The notes under the pieces are model-generated. The model was not told where the DNA came from and did no database searches. It saw nothing but the letters and a program-made list of their open reading frames with translations. Positions 24,629-33,681 of a DNA stretch of 41,699 nt are shown piece after piece (within the stretch, counting starts at the first letter, position 1; each line of letters starts with the position of its first letter). This DNA comes from Geobacteraceae bacterium. Its GTDB lineage: Bacteria; Desulfobacterota; Desulfuromonadia; Geobacterales; Geobacteraceae. The DNA lies in NCBI GenBank assembly GCA_023701365.1, contig JAMPXD010000008.1:1-41699 (forward strand), read 5' to 3'. The translations under genes and the position numbers were made by a program.

Positions 24629-25021
24629 ATGGTCGTCATCAGCATAGCAGTCTCAGTCGTCGCAATCACCTTTGTCGTCCTCGCCTTTTTTGCGATCCCC
24701 GCCTTCATCGAGGCGAGGAGGACCGCCGTGGCAGCCCGGGAGTTCCTCTCCCGCACCGACATGGAGCTCCAGCCGGCCCTGAAGGACCTGCGGCTGCTGA
24801 TCGATGACCTGAAGCTGATGGCCGCGGACGCCGCCGAAAAAACCGGCGAAGTGCAGCTCTTCATGGAGGCGCTCGGCGATACCGGGCGCAATCTCAGAAT
24901 AATCAACTCTGTTGTGGGAGCGGTGGCCGGGGCGCTGTCCACCTCCTCCCTCTGGCTGACCGGGGCAAAGGTCGCCGGCAAATTCATTATGGACAGGGTA
25001 ACCAAGAAAGGAGGGAAATAG
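24629..25021 (+). CDS. DUF948-type membrane-anchored protein
   Basis: A 130-residue protein with one N-terminal membrane helix (VVISIAVSVVAITFVVLAFF), then amphipathic helices (ELQPALKDLRLLIDDLKLMAAD) and a hydrophobic glycine/alanine-rich region near the end. The layout is that of DUF948 proteins, often neighbours of YtxH genes and linked to stress. ATG 24629 has CGGAGGG 8 bp upstream; TTG 24626 is an alternative. It is followed after 2 bp by the YtxH gene and shares its promoter and terminator. Biochemical role unknown. Confidence 0.8.
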   Translation: MVVISIAVSVVAITFVVLAFFAIPAFIEARRTAVAAREFLSRTDMELQPALKDLRLLIDDLKLMAADAAEKTGEVQLFMEALGDTGRNLRIINSVVGAVAGALSTSSLWLTGAKVAGKFIMDRVTKKGGK

Positions 25022-25023
25022 AC

Positions 25024-25338
25024 ATGGCAAATGAAGACAGAGGGATCGGCGCAAGCACGGTGTTCCTCTCTTTCCTGGCGGGAGCGGCCGTAGGGGGTGG
25101 GTTGGCACTGCTGGTCGCCCCCAAGACCGGCAAGGAGCTGCGGGAAAAGATCGCCGATCTGACCGATGACGCGGTCACCAAGATCAAGGACTACGCCAGC
25201 GAGGCCCAGAGCAAGATAACCGCCACCATCGAGGACGGCAAGGAGCTGATCCAGGAGAAGAAGTCGATCATCACCTCCGCCATCGAAGCGGGCAAAGAGG
25301 CGATGGAGCGGGAGAAGGAAAAACAGAAGGAAGCCTGA
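25024..25338 (+). CDS. YtxH-domain protein
   Basis: A 104-residue protein with a glycine-rich membrane helix (FLSFLAGAAVGGGLALLVAPKTGKELREK), the hallmark of YtxH/gas-vesicle-like proteins, followed by a long charged amphipathic helix (SEAQSKITATIEDGKELIQ...). A stress-related envelope role is known only loosely for the family. Start ATG has AAAGGAGG 8-10 bp upstream. Second gene of a two-gene operon closed by the terminator at 25342. Confidence 0.85.
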   Translation: MANEDRGIGASTVFLSFLAGAAVGGGLALLVAPKTGKELREKIADLTDDAVTKIKDYASEAQSKITATIEDGKELIQEKKSIITSAIEAGKEAMEREKEKQKEA

Positions 25339-25341
25339 GCC

Positions 25342-25367
25342 AAAAGCCCACCTAGCGTGGGCTTTTT
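25342..25367 (+). terminator. Terminator after the YtxH gene
   Basis: AAAAGCCCAC, loop CTAGC, GTGGGCTTTTT. Confidence 0.92.
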
Positions 25368-25368
25368 C

Positions 25369-25464
25369 AATGCAAAATGCAAAGTGCAAACTTTAAAATG
25401 CAAAATGTTAATGCCTTTGCATTTCCATTTTTCACTTTGTATTTTGCATTTTTCACTTTGCAGT
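25369..25464. repeat. Heptamer element before the YihY gene
   Basis: ATGCAAA/GTGCAAA units (25370-25409) and TTTGCAT/TTTTCAC/TTTGTAT/TTTGCAG units (25418-25461). The stretch is open in frame with the downstream gene and would add a 32-residue basic-then-hydrophobic leader. Confidence 0.85.
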
Positions 25465-25472
25465 ACCCCCAT

Positions 25473-26831
25473 ATGGAAAACGCAAACCCACATAAAGCAG
25501 GGATGAGAGCCTTCTTCACCACCACCCTCTGGGAGCTCGACCCTGATGCCTACCGCGGGGCGAAGCGCTACGCGATCAAGTATCTCCAGATCATGGCGCT
25601 GGTGGTCAGGGACTTCTGGGACGACCAATGCCTGCTCCATGCCTCCGCCCTCTCCTTCACCACCCTGCTGTCGATCGTCCCCTTTTTCGCCCTGACCTTT
25701 GCCGTTCTGAAGGGATTCGGGGTGCAGAACAGGCTGGAGCCGTTCATCCTGGAACAGGTAGCGGCCGGCTCCGAGGAAGTTGTCGATCGGATCATCACCT
25801 ATATCAGCAACACCAACATGACCTCGATGGGGGCCATCGGCCTCCTCGCCCTGGTCGTAACGGCGATCACCCTGCTCGCCAATATCGAGGAGGCCTTCAA
25901 TATCATCTGGGGGGTCAGGGAGACCCGCTCTCTCTACCGCAAGTTCAGCGATTACCTGAGCGTCCTGATGAGCGCCCCGCTCCTGATGCTGGCCGCCATG
26001 AGCGTTGCCACCACCCTGGAGAGCCAGACGTTCGTGCAATGGATCATCGCCAACACCTACCTTGGTGACATGCTCCTCTACGGGATCAGGTTCCTCCAGC
26101 ATCTCAGCGTCTGGGCCGCCCTGACTTTTCTCTACATCTTCATCCCCAACACCCGGGTCCGCTTCAGATCCGCCCTGCTCGGCGGCATCCTGGCAGGCAC
26201 CCTGTGGCAGGTCGCCCAGTGGGGGTACATCCATTTCCAGGTCGGCGTCGCCAGATATAACGCCGTTTACGGGACAGTGGCCGTGCTCCCCATCTTCATG
26301 GTCTGGATCTTCACCAGCTGGCTGATCGTGCTGCTGGGGGTGGAACTGGTCTGCGCCCACCAGAACATCAGGACCTTCCGGCGCGAGCTCCGCATCTCCG
26401 TGAGCTACGGGCTCAAGGAGCTGCTGGCCCTCGCCCTGCTCCAGAGCATAGCCGGGGCGTTTTACACAGGCCGCCCCCCTCTGGCCGTGGAGGCCCTGGC
26501 CGAAAAGCTGGACATACCGGTCAGGATCGGCAGGGAGCTGCTCGATATCCTGCTGGAGGCGGGCTACCTCGCGGAAACGGCCGGGGAAACCCCGGCCTAC
26601 CAGCCGGCCCGGGATATCGAACGAATTCCGGTCAAGGAGGTGCTGGATACCCTGAGGAATTTCGGCGGCGCCTACAATATCTCCAGAATCACCAGGGGAG
26701 AGGAGCTGCTGATGGGGGTCCTGGCAAAGGCCGATGCCGGCGCCGCCGCGGCACTTGCCGGCATCACCCTGAAGGAGCTGATCGATGGGACGGAGCAGGG
26801 CGACAGCGATAACGGCGGCGAAACGAAGTAG
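25473..26831 (+). CDS. YihY/UPF0761 family inner-membrane protein
   Basis: A polytopic membrane protein (about 452 residues from ATG 25473) of the YihY/BrkB family: LHASALSFTTLLSIVPFFAL near residue 50, then TM helices with LLALVVTAITLLANIEEAFN, FLYIFIPNTRVRFRSALLGG and FMVWIFTSWLIVLLGVEL, all typical of the family. It was once called RNase BN in error; the true role is unclear. The C-terminal 150 residues form a soluble winged-helix-like domain (LAVEALAEKLDIPVRIGRELLDILLEAGYL) and an acidic tail, common in delta-proteobacterial members. Start is uncertain: ATG 25473 and ATG 25503 lack strong ribosome binding sites, and the frame continues upstream through the heptamer element to 25377. Confidence 0.85.
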   Translation: MENANPHKAGMRAFFTTTLWELDPDAYRGAKRYAIKYLQIMALVVRDFWDDQCLLHASALSFTTLLSIVPFFALTFAVLKGFGVQNRLEPFILEQVAAGSEEVVDRIITYISNTNMTSMGAIGLLALVVTAITLLANIEEAFNIIWGVRETRSLYRKFSDYLSVLMSAPLLMLAAMSVATTLESQTFVQWIIANTYLGDMLLYGIRFLQHLSVWAALTFLYIFIPNTRVRFRSALLGGILAGTLWQVAQWGYIHFQVGVARYNAVYGTVAVLPIFMVWIFTSWLIVLLGVELVCAHQNIRTFRRELRISVSYGLKELLALALLQSIAGAFYTGRPPLAVEALAEKLDIPVRIGRELLDILLEAGYLAETAGETPAYQPARDIERIPVKEVLDTLRNFGGAYNISRITRGEELLMGVLAKADAGAAAALAGITLKELIDGTEQGDSDNGGETK

Positions 26832-26945
26832 TTCCCGGCCCCGCCGTTGACAAAGGGGGACGTTTGACATATAGTGGCCTCAATTTCCGGTAAGGCCGAC
26901 CGGGGCCGCCGGCGTAATCCCATCTGAGAGCAACAGTGCCGAGCC

Positions 26946-28289
26946 ATGCGGGATATTAAGAACATAACATCCGACAAAAAAGGCTGGCGCCTGAGGTTTA
27001 CCCGCCGGCGCAACACCTCACCCCAGAACTCATACCGGCACCTGCTCGAGGGGAAACCGGCCAGGCGGCGGTTTCGTCTCTTGCTGCCCATTGCCGCCAT
27101 CCTCCTGGCCGCTTACCCGATTGCCTCGCTGCTTCTCTCCACGAAGATCGCGATCTCCGGCGTCCGGAAGGACCCTCCCCGGAAAGTGAAACCGTTCAGC
27201 CCGCTCGACCCCTTTCAATCATTGCAGCTGGCGGCCGATTCGCTCCCCGCTGTCCGGCTCGCCGGCGAACAGTTCCTCGCCCCCCTGCCGGACGGCGGCA
27301 CCATCGTCTACGCAATCAATCAGGAGCTCCAGGAGCGGGTAGAAAAGGTCATGGAGAGTTACCGGCTCCCGTACGGGGTGTTCGTCGCGATCGAGCCGAA
27401 AACCGGCAGGATACTTGCGCTAGCGGGTCACTCCTCGCTCGATCCTGGCTGGGAGCGGCGCTCCTGGTCCGGGCTCTATCCGATGGCGTCCCTCTTCAAG
27501 ATCATCACCGCGGCTGCCGCCCTGGAGGAGAAAAAGGTCTCTCCTGACACCGTGTTCGCCTTCAATGGCGGTCTGACCTCCGAGAACCCCAAGTACTGGC
27601 AGATCAAGGCCGGCCGCCGCAATCAGGAGATGTCCCTGACCACGGCCATGGGGAAATCGGTCAATCCGGTTTTCGGCAGGCTGGCCAGCGACGTGGTCGG
27701 GCGGGACTCGATCATGTCGTATGTCGAGCGGTTCGGGTTCAACCAGTCTCTTCTCCCCGGCACCAGCGTCCAGCCGAGCAGGGCGGAGGCCCCCCGAAGC
27801 GACGCGGAGCTGATGCTGATGGGGGCGGGACTCGGCAGGGAGGTGAAAGTTTCCCCCTTGCACGCGGCGCTTATGATGGCCGCCATCGCCAATGACGGCA
27901 TGATGATGACGCCCGCCCTGGCCCAGGAGATAAAGAACGGCAGAGGGGAGACGATCTTCACCCTGGCCCCCCGGACGGTCAGGCGGATGGTCACCCCGGA
28001 AACCGCCGGCCAGCTGGCGAAGATGCTCTCCACCACCGTCAGCAGCGGCACCTCCAGGAAGGTCTTCCATGACCGGCGCGGCCGGCCCAAGCTGGCCTCA
28101 TTAGACATCGCCGCCAAGACCGGCAGCATCGACGGCAAGGAGCCGGCGGGCCACTACAGCTGGTTCGCTGCCTATGCCCCGATCAGCGACCCGCAGATCG
28201 CGATCGTGGCGCTGGTCGTCAACCAGGACAAATGGCGGATAAAGGCGTCGTATCTGGGGGAGCAGGCACTGGAGGCGTTCTTCAAGTGA
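26946..28289 (+). CDS. Penicillin-binding protein, transpeptidase domain
   Basis: A 447-residue protein with one N-terminal membrane anchor (LLLPIAAILLAAYPIASLLL at about 40-60) and a periplasmic transpeptidase domain with all three active-site motifs: SLFK (nucleophile Ser near 182), SVN in GKSVNP, and KTGS near 395. It therefore should cross-link peptidoglycan. It lacks a transglycosylase domain and a recognisable PBP2/PBP3 dimerisation module, so it is shorter than FtsI or MrdA and resembles the small PBP-like transpeptidases. ATG 26946 has only a weak upstream GAGAG. It starts 114 bp after the YihY gene, which leaves room for its own promoter. Confidence 0.85.
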   Translation: MRDIKNITSDKKGWRLRFTRRRNTSPQNSYRHLLEGKPARRRFRLLLPIAAILLAAYPIASLLLSTKIAISGVRKDPPRKVKPFSPLDPFQSLQLAADSLPAVRLAGEQFLAPLPDGGTIVYAINQELQERVEKVMESYRLPYGVFVAIEPKTGRILALAGHSSLDPGWERRSWSGLYPMASLFKIITAAAALEEKKVSPDTVFAFNGGLTSENPKYWQIKAGRRNQEMSLTTAMGKSVNPVFGRLASDVVGRDSIMSYVERFGFNQSLLPGTSVQPSRAEAPRSDAELMLMGAGLGREVKVSPLHAALMMAAIANDGMMMTPALAQEIKNGRGETIFTLAPRTVRRMVTPETAGQLAKMLSTTVSSGTSRKVFHDRRGRPKLASLDIAAKTGSIDGKEPAGHYSWFAAYAPISDPQIAIVALVVNQDKWRIKASYLGEQALEAFFK

Positions 28290-28300
28290 AGCAGGGGCGA

Positions 28301-28346
28301 GGCGCTAGGCCCTGGGCTCCAGGAAACGTACCTCGTGCCTAGCGCC
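28301..28346. repeat. Inverted repeat GGCGCTAGGC / GCCTAGCGCC
   Basis: Perfect 10-bp arms 26 bp apart, between the PBP and YkgJ-like genes. No T-tract, so not a clear terminator. Confidence 0.6.
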
Positions 28347-28355
28347 CGATTTATT

Positions 28356-28583
28356 ATGGACTGCCTGAAGTGCGGGACATGCTGCACGGCGCCGGACATA
28401 GCGGCACTTGGCAAGCAGCTCGGGGAAAGATGCGTCCACCTGGACGATGCCGGGCTCTGCGGCATTTATGAGGTGAGGCCCGCGGTCTGCCGCGGTTACC
28501 GGCCCGACGATCTCTGCCTGCGGATCGCGGCCCCGACCCTGGCGGAGCGGGTGAGCAACTATCTGGCGTTATTCGGGCTGTAG
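28356..28583 (+). CDS. YkgJ-family cysteine-cluster protein
   Basis: A 75-residue protein with MDCLKCGTCCTAPDI at the N-terminus, then RCVHLD, LCGIYEVRPAVCRGY and DDLCLRI: the Cys pattern of the YkgJ (UPF0153) family, thought to bind a metal or iron-sulfur cluster. ATG 28356 starts at the family's conserved beginning; an in-frame GTG 28335 would add seven residues that look non-conserved. The 3' end overlaps that of lpxH on the other strand by 15 bp. No catalytic role is known to me. Confidence 0.82.
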   Translation: MDCLKCGTCCTAPDIAALGKQLGERCVHLDDAGLCGIYEVRPAVCRGYRPDDLCLRIAAPTLAERVSNYLALFGL

Positions 28584-29339
28584 GGGCACCCCGATTCCGG
28601 GCCCTGCCCCCTGCGTTTCCCGGTAGGTTTTCAAGGAAATCTCGCCATCCTTCCATTCGCCGTAAGAAAAATGGGTGAGCCAGTCCCCCAGTGACAGGAG
28701 CGTCCGTTTCCGGCGGTCTGATGACTTTTCCAGGAGCGGTGTATGGAAATGGCCGGTGATCACGGCATCGCAACCCTCCCGGAAACGGGCGGCGGCGAAT
28801 TCCCGCAGGATGGCCATATAATCCCATTTAACCCGGCGCCGCTGGTGCCCCTGCCTGCTTATGCGGCCCATCCGGTCTGCAATGCGGGTGACGAGTCCGA
28901 CCGGCACGACGGGTACCATCGCCCCGGTCAGGGAATTATGGAGCAGGAACCGGAGAACATGATAACCGATGTCCCCCCTGTTGATCTGGTCGCCATGACA
29001 GAGATAGACCCTCTTCCCGTCCAGGTCTAACGTCGCCGGCCCCCTGTACACCCGGGCCTTGAGGGTCTCCTTGAAGAAGGGGCCCATGTGAAAGTCATGG
29101 TTTCCCTCGAAATAGACCAGTTCGGTGCCGCTCTCCGTAAGTTGTCGCAGCTGTTCCAGGACCGGATGATACTGGGTGAAGGGGACCCGGCGATAACCTA
29201 TCCAGAACTCGAACAGATCGCCGAGAATGAACAGGGTGTCCGTATTCCCCCGCAATCCGGCGAGGAAACCGAGCAGCTTCCGGTAGTTTTCGTCCCCTGC
29301 GTTTCTCAGGTGGGCATCGGCTATGAAGATCTTGCGCAT
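28569..29339 (-). CDS. lpxH: UDP-2,3-diacylglucosamine hydrolase
   Basis: A 256-residue metallophosphoesterase of the LpxH type, which splits UDP-2,3-diacylglucosamine to lipid X and UMP in lipid A synthesis at the inner membrane. Motifs: IFIADAHL (D-x-H), LFILGDLFEFW (GD), YFEGNHDFHMG (GNHD), CHGDQIN and ITGHFHTP (GHxH). Start ATG 29339 gives the normal family N-terminus (MRKIFIADAHL). The frame stays open 39 codons further upstream, through a heptamer element that would encode a basic then hydrophobic leader; a cytosolic-face enzyme should not need it, so I treat it as outside the gene. No strong ribosome binding site is visible. Confidence 0.88.
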   Translation of the reverse strand: MRKIFIADAHLRNAGDENYRKLLGFLAGLRGNTDTLFILGDLFEFWIGYRRVPFTQYHPVLEQLRQLTESGTELVYFEGNHDFHMGPFFKETLKARVYRGPATLDLDGKRVYLCHGDQINRGDIGYHVLRFLLHNSLTGAMVPVVPVGLVTRIADRMGRISRQGHQRRRVKWDYMAILREFAAARFREGCDAVITGHFHTPLLEKSSDRRKRTLLSLGDWLTHFSYGEWKDGEISLKTYRETQGAGPGIGVPLQPE

Positions 29340-29359
29340 GCCGGCACTATAACTAAAAT

Positions 29360-29457
29360 ATGTGCAAAGTGCAAAATGCAAAATGCAAAGTTGAAATCGA
29401 AAAACCGTTCTCAATTTTGCACTTTTCACTTTGCACTTTAAACTTTGCACTTTCAAA
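29360..29457. repeat. Heptamer element between lpxH and the UPF0158 gene
   Basis: GTGCAAA/ATGCAAA arm (29361-29393) and TTTGCAC/TTTTCAC arm (29417-29453) around an AAACCG core. It is near-symmetric and open in both directions, in frame with both divergent genes: on each strand it reads as a basic stretch followed by a LHFALCT-like hydrophobic stretch. Confidence 0.87.
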
Positions 29458-29464
29458 GGGTACC

Positions 29465-29902
29465 ATGGCTGTCATGCATGAAGTGGAAATCGTCTGGGAT
29501 GACCTCCTGGACGGCTTTGAAAATACCGACCCGGAAATCGTCTACTTCCTGGACCGGGACACGGGAGAGGTCTTCTCCGTGCCGGTCGATTATGAGGACG
29601 ATGCCTTCTGGGAAGAGGTGGAGAATAACGCCGACCAGCTGCTGCCGATTCCTGGCTTTGACTATGAGCAGGAGAGGCTTCTCCTCCATGAGTTCATCAA
29701 GGGAGTGACCAACGAAAAGCTGAAGATGATCCTGGAAAGGACTTTTGTCGGCAAGCTGCCGTATGGGAGGCTGGACGAGATTCTCTCCTTCTACCCCGAG
29801 GAGATGGAGCGACTTTCGGCCCTGAAGGAAGAGCTCGTTTCCGACAGGGTCCGGCACTGGCTGGAAGAGCACGATATCTACCCCTCGGGGTTACAATTGT
29901 AG
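29465..29902 (+). CDS. UPF0158 family protein
   Basis: A 145-residue acidic protein: VEIVWDDLLDGFENTDPEIVYFLDRDTGEV, then a helical region (LLHEFIKGVTNEKLKMILERTFVGKLPYGRLDEIL) and ERLSALKEELVSDRVRHWLEEHDIYP. It matches the UPF0158 pattern, whose function is unknown to me. ATG 29465 follows AAAGGG; the frame is open back to 29360 through the heptamer element. It ends 14 bp before the AI-2E-type permease gene, so the two are probably one operon. Confidence 0.8.
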   Translation: MAVMHEVEIVWDDLLDGFENTDPEIVYFLDRDTGEVFSVPVDYEDDAFWEEVENNADQLLPIPGFDYEQERLLLHEFIKGVTNEKLKMILERTFVGKLPYGRLDEILSFYPEEMERLSALKEELVSDRVRHWLEEHDIYPSGLQL

Positions 29903-29916
29903 AGTGAAAGGCCCCC

Positions 29917-30960
29917 ATGTCAGAGAAACAGCCGGCCCTGAACATTCTGGTCGCCCTCCTCGTCGCCGCCGCGCTCGTGACCGCCGGTTACGCCCTGCGC
30001 CACACGGTCTCCAGCTTCCTCCTCTCCTTTGTGCTCGCCTATCTACTCGACCCCTTCGTGGTCATGCTGGAGCGGAGGAAGGTCGGACGGGTCTACGGGA
30101 TCGCCCTCCTCTATGCCGCACTCGGCGTGATCGGCCTGTTCTGCTTCGCCTACCTGGTCCCCTTTCTCAACATCAACTGGGAGAAGCTGCTCACCGATCT
30201 GCCGCGGTATGTCCAGAAGGGAAAGGAGCTCATGCTGGGGACAGTGGGGAATTTCCAGCCCGCCTACGCCACCGAGGAGTGGAGCTGGCTCCTGGGAAAG
30301 ATCACCGGGAGCATGGACAGCATGCTGAACAAACTCGGCTCCGGTATCTATGCGGCCGCCGGCAGAGTCGCCTTCAACCTGCTCAACCTGCTGCTGGCGC
30401 CGATCCTGATCTTTTTCATGCTCTACTACAAGGAGGAGATCTGCGCGGGGATCACCGCCTGGCTCCCCCCCGGCCGGCGCGAGACCATCCTGGAGCTGGG
30501 GCGCGAAATAAACGCCAGCGTCGGCGGCTTCATCAGGGGGCAGATGGTCGTCTCGCTGATCGTCGCGGTCCTCTCCACCCTGGCCCTGTTCTACCTCGAC
30601 ATCGACTACCCGGTGCTGAACGGCATCTTTGCCGGGCTCGCCTCCATTCTCCCCTTCATCGGAGTCATTCTCGCCACCATCCCCCCCCTGTTCTTCGCCT
30701 ATGTGAAATTCCAGAGCGGGATCGCCCTGTTCCAGGTGGTGGCGGCCTTCGCCGTCATCTATTTCCTGGAAGGGTACCTGGTCAAGCCGCTCGTCTTCAA
30801 GAAGTCGATGAACCTGAACCCGCTGGTAACCATCATCGTGGTCATGGCCTTCGGCGAACTGATGGGGTTCTGGGGGATACTGCTGGCCATCCCGATCGCC
30901 GCAGCGATCAAGATAGTCTCGGCCCACTTCCGCCGCGGCGATTTCAACAGCCCAGCGTGA
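29917..30960 (+). CDS. AI-2E/PerM-family membrane transporter
   Basis: A 347-residue polytopic protein: two N-terminal helices (LVALLVAAALVTAGYALRH and SSFLLSFVLAYLLDPFVVML), a soluble segment (about 90-140), then the family core with ILIFFMLYYKEEI, GGFIRGQMVVSLIVAVLSTLALF, NGIFAGLASILPFIGVILATIPPLFFA and a terminal helix pair (AFGELMGFWGILLAIPIAA). It belongs to the AI-2E transporter (PerM/YdiK) superfamily; substrates vary (autoinducer-2, Na+/H+ or unknown), so none is assigned. GAAAGG precedes ATG 29917. A heptad-free 333-bp stretch follows that holds only a repeat element. Confidence 0.88.
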   Translation: MSEKQPALNILVALLVAAALVTAGYALRHTVSSFLLSFVLAYLLDPFVVMLERRKVGRVYGIALLYAALGVIGLFCFAYLVPFLNINWEKLLTDLPRYVQKGKELMLGTVGNFQPAYATEEWSWLLGKITGSMDSMLNKLGSGIYAAAGRVAFNLLNLLLAPILIFFMLYYKEEICAGITAWLPPGRRETILELGREINASVGGFIRGQMVVSLIVAVLSTLALFYLDIDYPVLNGIFAGLASILPFIGVILATIPPLFFAYVKFQSGIALFQVVAAFAVIYFLEGYLVKPLVFKKSMNLNPLVTIIVVMAFGELMGFWGILLAIPIAAAIKIVSAHFRRGDFNSPA

Positions 30961-31037
30961 GCCATGCCGTGGAGGAGGTTGAAGCAGAGACCTTCATCAT
31001 CCTGGAATAACCCGACAGGTGAATGTTATTCTATAAA

Positions 31038-31213
31038 CCTAGAAAAAGCATTTGGACACGGATAAAATCTGATTTGTACGGATTTTCACGGATTTAAACC
31101 TTTGTGACCATTAACCCAAAAGGTTGTGGTATCAGAACAGAGTATGTCTTTGATTTATCGGTGTCAATCCGCCTTTTCCGTGTTAATCCGTGTCCAATTG
31201 CCGTTTTTAGGAT
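31038..31213. repeat. CACGGAT dispersed element, copy 1
   Basis: About 175 bp, with GGACACGGAT near the left and ATCCGTGTCC near the right end, and internal CACGGATTT / AATCCG copies. Matches 39805-39980 and 41467-41650. It is all that is seen in the gap between the permease and copA genes. Confidence 0.85.
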
Positions 31214-31293
31214 AAATTGTTGTGTTTTTATCCGCAGTTATCCGCATTTATCTGTGGCTAACGTTTTCAGGATTATTTTTGTAAGGGATCACC

Positions 31294-33681
31294 ATGCAAA
31301 AAGCTGCCTACCGCATCACCGGCATGTCGTGCGTCAACTGCGCGGCCCGGATCGAGAAGGGCCTCAGCGGGGTTGCCGGGATTGGAAATGCCGTGGTCAA
31401 CTTCGCCACCGAGGAGCTCACCGTGGAGTACGACCCGGCGCTGACCGGCCCGGAGCAGATCGAGGCGCGGGTCAGGGAGCTCGGCTACGGGATCAGGGGG
31501 GTCGCCCGGAGCGGCGAGCTCCGCTTCGGCGTGAAGGGGCTCCACTGCGCCTCGTGCGTGGCGACCCTGGAAAGCCGGCTTCTGTCCCATCCGGCCGTGA
31601 CCGTGGCGGTGGTCAACCTGGCCCAGGAAGAGGCGCTGGTCAAGTACGACCCGGCCCGCCTCACCGCGGGGGAGATCTTCGCCATGGTGGCCGATGCCGG
31701 CTACCAGCCGGTGGAGGAGGGGGCCGGCGCGGACAGGGACAAGGAGTTTCGCAGCCAGCGCAACTGGTTCATCTTCAGCCTGGCAGCCTCCCTGCCGATC
31801 ATGCTCACCATGCCGCTGCACCAGAGCCCGCTGGTGGGGTGGCTGAACCTTTCCCTTGCCAGCGCGGTGCAGTTCAGCGCCGGCCTCACCTTCTATGCCG
31901 GTGCCTTCCATGCCCTGAAAAACCGGAGCGCCAACATGGACGTGCTGGTGGCGCTCGGCACCTCCGCAGCCTACTTTTACTCCCTGTTCGCCTTCTTCGG
32001 CGCGTTCGGCGAAAACGGCGAGATCTTCTTCGAAACCTCCGCCATGCTGATCGCCTTCATCCGCCTCGGCAAATACCTGGAGGCGCGGGCCCGGGGGAAA
32101 GCGGGGGAGGCGCTGCGCAAGCTGCTGAAGCTCCAGGCCGACAAGGCCCGGCTGGTTACGGACGGTGAGGAACGGGAGATCCCCGCCTCGGCGGTCCGGG
32201 TGGGGGACCAGGTGCTGGTCAGGCCGGGCGAGATCATCCCGGTGGACGGGGTGGTGCTGGAGGGGAGCTCCAGCGTCGACGAGTCGATGGTGACCGGTGA
32301 ATCGCTGCCGGTGGAGAAGGGGGCGGGTGCTCCGGTCACCGGCGCCACCGTCAACCGGACCGGGGTGCTGCGGATCAGGGCGAGCCGGGTCGGCGAGGAG
32401 ACCCTGCTGGCGCAGATCGTCAGGATGGTGCAGGAGGCCCAGGCGGACAAGGCGCCGATCCAGCGCTTCGCCGACCGGGTCTCGGGGGTGTTCGTGCCGG
32501 TGGTGCTGCTGCTCGCCGCCGTCACCTTCGTCGCCTGGCGTTTCGGCCTCAACCAGGAGTTCCTGTTCGCCTTCAAGCTCGCCATCGCCGTGGTGGTGAT
32601 CGCCTGCCCTTGCGCCATGGGGCTGGCGACCCCGACCGCCATCATGGTCGGGAGCGGCATCGGCCTGAACCGGGGGATCCTGATCAAGCGCGGTTCCGTC
32701 CTGGAGAATATCTCCAGGGTCCAGGCGATCCTCCTCGACAAGACCGGCACCCTGACCCGGGGCCAGCCCGCCCTGACCGACCTGGTCCCCGCTCCGGGAG
32801 TCCACGAGGAGCGGCTCCTGGAATATCTCGCCGCCGCCGAGTCCCATTCGGGCCACCCCCTGGCCGAGGCGGTGGTTCACGCCGCAACCGCCCGCGGCAT
32901 CAGGCCCGGGCCGGTCACCGGTTACCTGGAAAGGGGGGGGTTCGGGGTCTCCTGCAGCTACCAAGGGGCAGCGGTGCTGGCCGGCAGCGCCCGGCTCCTG
33001 GAGGAAGCCGGGATTGCCGTGGCAGCGCTGGCCGAACCGGCGGCCCGGCTCGCCGACGAGGGGAAATCGCTCATCTATCTGGCGGTCAACGGCCGGCTGA
33101 CCGGCCTCGCCGCCCTGGCCGACCTCCTCAAGGAGGGCTCCGCCCTGGCCGTTGCCGAGCTGAGGAAACTCGGGATCGCCACCTTCATGATCACCGGCGA
33201 TCATGCGGCAGTTGCGGCCGCGGTGGCGAAACAGGCTGGTGTGGACGGCTTCGAGGCCGGGGTCCTCCCCGACCGGAAACGACAGGTGGTCAAGGAGTAC
33301 CAGGAGAAGGGGCTCTACGTGGCGATGGCGGGGGACGGGATCAACGACGCCCCGGCCCTGGCCCAGGCCGACATCGGCATCGCCATCGGCGGCGGCACCG
33401 ACGTGGCCAAGGAGACCGGCGACGTGATCCTGGTGCGGGACGACCTGATGGACGTGGTGAGGGCCATCAGACTCGGCAAGGCGACCCTCGCCAAGGTCAA
33501 GCAGAACCTGTTCTGGGCGCTGTTCTACAACATTCTCGGGATCCCGATCGCCGCCGGCCTCCTCTACTATCCTCTCGGAATCACCCTCAAGCCCGAATTC
33601 GCCGGTCTCGCCATGGCCTTCTCCTCGGTATCGGTGGTGACCAATTCAATCCTGCTGAAGAGGATAGGACAAAAGCTGTGA
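31294..33681 (+). CDS. copA: Copper-exporting P1B-type ATPase
   Basis: A 795-residue P-type ATPase. Two N-terminal heavy-metal-associated domains carry GMSCVNC (about 9-15) and GLHCASC (about 82-88). Membrane site: [13 protein letters not shown] (CPC), with YN in the next-to-last region ([10 protein letters not shown]) and [12 protein letters not shown] near the end, the P1B-1 signature for Cu(I). Cytosolic motifs: [13 protein letters not shown] (phosphorylated Asp), SGHPLAEA (HP locus) and [14 protein letters not shown]. It pumps Cu(I) out of the cytoplasm. ATG 31294 follows AAGGGA. It is first of a three-gene cluster in which each next start codon overlaps the previous stop (GTGA). Confidence 0.93.
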   Translation: MQKAAYRITGMSCVNCAARIEKGLSGVAGIGNAVVNFATEELTVEYDPALTGPEQIEARVRELGYGIRGVARSGELRFGVKGLHCASCVATLESRLLSHPAVTVAVVNLAQEEALVKYDPARLTAGEIFAMVADAGYQPVEEGAGADRDKEFRSQRNWFIFSLAASLPIMLTMPLHQSPLVGWLNLSLASAVQFSAGLTFYAGAFHALKNRSANMDVLVALGTSAAYFYSLFAFFGAFGENGEIFFETSAMLIAFIRLGKYLEARARGKAGEALRKLLKLQADKARLVTDGEEREIPASAVRVGDQVLVRPGEIIPVDGVVLEGSSSVDESMVTGESLPVEKGAGAPVTGATVNRTGVLRIRASRVGEETLLAQIVRMVQEAQADKAPIQRFADRVSGVFVPVVLLLAAVTFVAWRFGLNQEFLFAFKLAIAVVVIACPCAMGLATPTAIMVGSGIGLNRGILIKRGSVLENISRVQAILLDKTGTLTRGQPALTDLVPAPGVHEERLLEYLAAAESHSGHPLAEAVVHAATARGIRPGPVTGYLERGGFGVSCSYQGAAVLAGSARLLEEAGIAVAALAEPAARLADEGKSLIYLAVNGRLTGLAALADLLKEGSALAVAELRKLGIATFMITGDHAAVAAAVAKQAGVDGFEAGVLPDRKRQVVKEYQEKGLYVAMAGDGINDAPALAQADIGIAIGGGTDVAKETGDVILVRDDLMDVVRAIRLGKATLAKVKQNLFWALFYNILGIPIAAGLLYYPLGITLKPEFAGLAMAFSSVSVVTNSILLKRIGQKL

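Noticed and set aside
28301-28346. Inverted repeat after the PBP gene as a terminator
   Set aside because: 26-bp loop and no T-tract on either strand.
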